Origin: Cyanobacteria bacterium UBA4641
Lineage (GTDB): Bacteria; Cyanobacteriota; Vampirovibrionia; Gastranaerophilales; Gastranaerophilaceae
Length of the DNA stretch: 11,700 nt
Direction: 5' to 3'
Assembly: GCA_002405805.1 (NCBI GenBank)
Contig: DHMN01000001.1
Location: forward strand, 13,190 to 24,889
Shown here: piece after piece, positions 10,469-11,700 of the stretch
Position numbering within the stretch: the first letter of the stretch is position 1
Layout: every line of letters starts with the position of its first letter
Notes under the pieces: model-generated
Databases searched by the model: none
What the model saw: only the letters and a program-made list of their open reading frames with translations
Told to the model about the DNA's origin: nothing
Made by a program: the position numbers and the translations under genes

Positions 10469-11700
10469 CTACTTCATCAATTCACCAACTGCTTTATAAA
10501 CATTCATACGTTTTGCAGCATCGCTTTCAGCTTGTTGATACAATGCTTCAGCGTGTTCAGGGTTAGTCTTCATAAGTGATTTATAACGACCTTCTGAACG
10601 GATGAAGTCTTGGTAGCTGCCTTTAGGTTCTTTAGCATCCCAAGTGAACGGTTGTTCAGGGTTAGCAGGGTTATATCTGTAAAGTGGGAAGTAACCTGCT
10701 TCAACTGCACGTTTTTGTTCAGTTTGAGTTTTGCTCATATCAATACCGTGTGCGATACATGGAGCGTATGCAAAGATGATTGATGGACCGTTGTAGCTTT
10801 CAGCTTCTTGGAATGCTTTTAGAGTTTGAGCTCTATCTGCACCCAAAGCTACTGATGCAACGTATACATAACCATAAGACATACTCATCAAGCCCATGTT
10901 CTTTTTGTAAGTATTTTTACCACCTGTAGCAAACTTAGCAACAGCACCTGTAGGTGTTGATTTAGATGCTTGACCACCAGTGTTAGAGTATACTTCTGTA
11001 TCAAGAACAAGGATATTTACGTTTTTGTTTTGAGCAATAACGTGGTCAATACCGCCGTAACCGATATCATTAGCCCATCCGTCACCACCGATAATCCATA
11101 CAGATTTATCTGTGAAGTAATCTTCAAGTTCTTTAACTTTAGCTAAATCCGGACAATCACATTCAGCTGCGTATTTGTCGATAATAGCTTTAGCAGCAGC
11201 TTGGTCTTTGATAGCCTCTTCAGTTTTAGAATCATCCCAGTGAGATAATGCTTTTTCTAAAGCAGCTTTCAAATCAGCAGGAGCTTTTTCGCTAGCCATT
11301 ACTTTTTCTGCATAAGATTTCAAAGTAGTTCTGTTTTGGTCTACTGCCAATCTCATACCATAACCGAATTCAGCGTTGTCTTCAAACAATGAGTTAGCCC
11401 AAGCCGGACCTCTACCATCCTTATTAGTTGTGTAAGGAATTGTAGGGAATGTACCTGAGTAAATTGAAGAACAACCTGTTGCGTTTGCAACGATTGCGTT
11501 TTCGCCGAACAATTGAGAAACCAATTTAACGTATGGTGTTTCACCACAACCTGCACAAGCACCTGAGAATTCAAATAATGGTTTTCTCAACATAGCACCT
11601 TTAATTGTTTTAGTTGTGTTTTTACCCATAACGTTATCAGGTAATTCGTCGAAGAATTTTTCGTTTTCTAATTCACAAGCTTCAACTTCTTTTTCAATTG
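10469..11700 (-). CDS. nifJ: pyruvate:ferredoxin (flavodoxin) oxidoreductase, C-terminal part, runs off the window
   Basis: About 410 C-terminal residues of a protein normally near 1,170. The frame stays open past the Met codon at 11629 to the right edge (upstream residues read FFDELPDNV), so that Met is internal. The enzyme oxidises pyruvate with CoA to acetyl-CoA and CO2, passing electrons to ferredoxin or flavodoxin. Numbered from that Met, GACAGCGE (Cys25, Cys28), TGCSS (Cys53) and YAPCIAHG (Cys291) supply the four ligands of the cluster nearest the cofactor. GGDGWANDIGYGG (181-193) to YSNTGG (214-219) is the thiamine diphosphate site. A one-polypeptide PFOR is typical of anaerobes and of cyanobacterial NifJ. 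The gene ends at a shared bidirectional terminator. The regular codon use, with many GCT, GAA and AAA codons, fits a highly expressed gene. Confidence 0.97.
   Translation of the reverse strand, partial: IEKEVEACELENEKFFDELPDNVMGKNTTKTIKGAMLRKPLFEFSGACAGCGETPYVKLVSQLFGENAIVANATGCSSIYSGTFPTIPYTTNKDGRGPAWANSLFEDNAEFGYGMRLAVDQNRTTLKSYAEKVMASEKAPADLKAALEKALSHWDDSKTEEAIKDQAAAKAIIDKYAAECDCPDLAKVKELEDYFTDKSVWIIGGDGWANDIGYGGIDHVIAQNKNVNILVLDTEVYSNTGGQASKSTPTGAVAKFATGGKNTYKKNMGLMSMSYGYVYVASVALGADRAQTLKAFQEAESYNGPSIIFAYAPCIAHGIDMSKTQTEQKRAVEAGYFPLYRYNPANPEQPFTWDAKEPKGSYQDFIRSEGRYKSLMKTNPEHAEALYQQAESDAAKRMNVYKAVGELMK

Noticed and set aside
11353..11574. minus-strand frame inside nifJ
   Set aside because: It is out of frame with the conserved cluster and TPP motifs of PFOR.
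11627..11629. Met codon as the start of a separate PFOR beta subunit
   Set aside because: The frame remains open upstream to the window edge and reads FFDELPDNV before MGKNTTK. That fits the continuous one-chain NifJ, and no ribosome site precedes the Met.

Overview
The window is AT-rich and densely coded. Compact regulatory regions lie between the genes, and longer spacers carry palindromic repeats. It looks like a host- or gut-associated anaerobe, most plausibly a non-photosynthetic relative of Cyanobacteria (Melainabacteria / Gastranaerophilales). The clues are a NifJ-type pyruvate:ferredoxin oxidoreductase, CUT1 sugar permeases, several TPR proteins, and lineage-type hypothetical proteins whose N-termini carry a short hydrophobic-Ser-Phe-x-Gly motif. 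The taxonomic placement is inference; no rRNA or other marker gene is present.

Left part (1-2540): a minus-strand pair encodes an exported TPR protein (784-1410) followed one base later by a HAD-superfamily phosphatase/phosphomutase (87-782). Further right, a separate minus-strand gene (1648-2427) encodes an unrecognised protein with a Tyr/Gly/Met-rich N-terminus and a glycine-rich hydrophobic C-terminus. It has its own terminator, a candidate promoter and a perfect 17-bp palindrome upstream. A spacer of about 490 bases (2428-2916) holds this control region and four palindromic repeat elements.

Centre (2917-6889): three plus-strand genes. The first is a membrane-anchored TPR protein. The other two are tandem paralogues of about 450 residues, each with an N-terminal SFxG motif, a duplicated helical/'VPFS' module and a C-terminal HNH-nuclease-like motif. 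The motif is near-canonical in the second copy and diverged in the first. This pair is the most unusual content of the window.

Right part (6890-11700): two overlapping minus-strand sugar ABC permeases (MalF/MalG type) lack a neighbouring binding protein or ATPase. Their promoter carries two LacI-family-like half-palindromes 41 bp apart and appears to give a leaderless mRNA. A small coiled-coil gene diverges from it. A repeat-rich spacer (9304-9705) ends in eight tandem AGGAG units upstream of a single-TM protein with YYPNGN-type (MORN_2-like) repeats. A bidirectional terminator separates that gene from the C-terminal third of nifJ, which runs off the right edge.

The same short hairpin family occurs at both ends of the window. 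Its stems differ between copies but stay complementary, while the flanks are conserved. Metabolically the clear items are fermentative pyruvate oxidation (PFOR), sugar uptake (the permeases) and possibly sugar-phosphate handling (HAD). The remaining genes are probably lineage-specific envelope or effector-like proteins.
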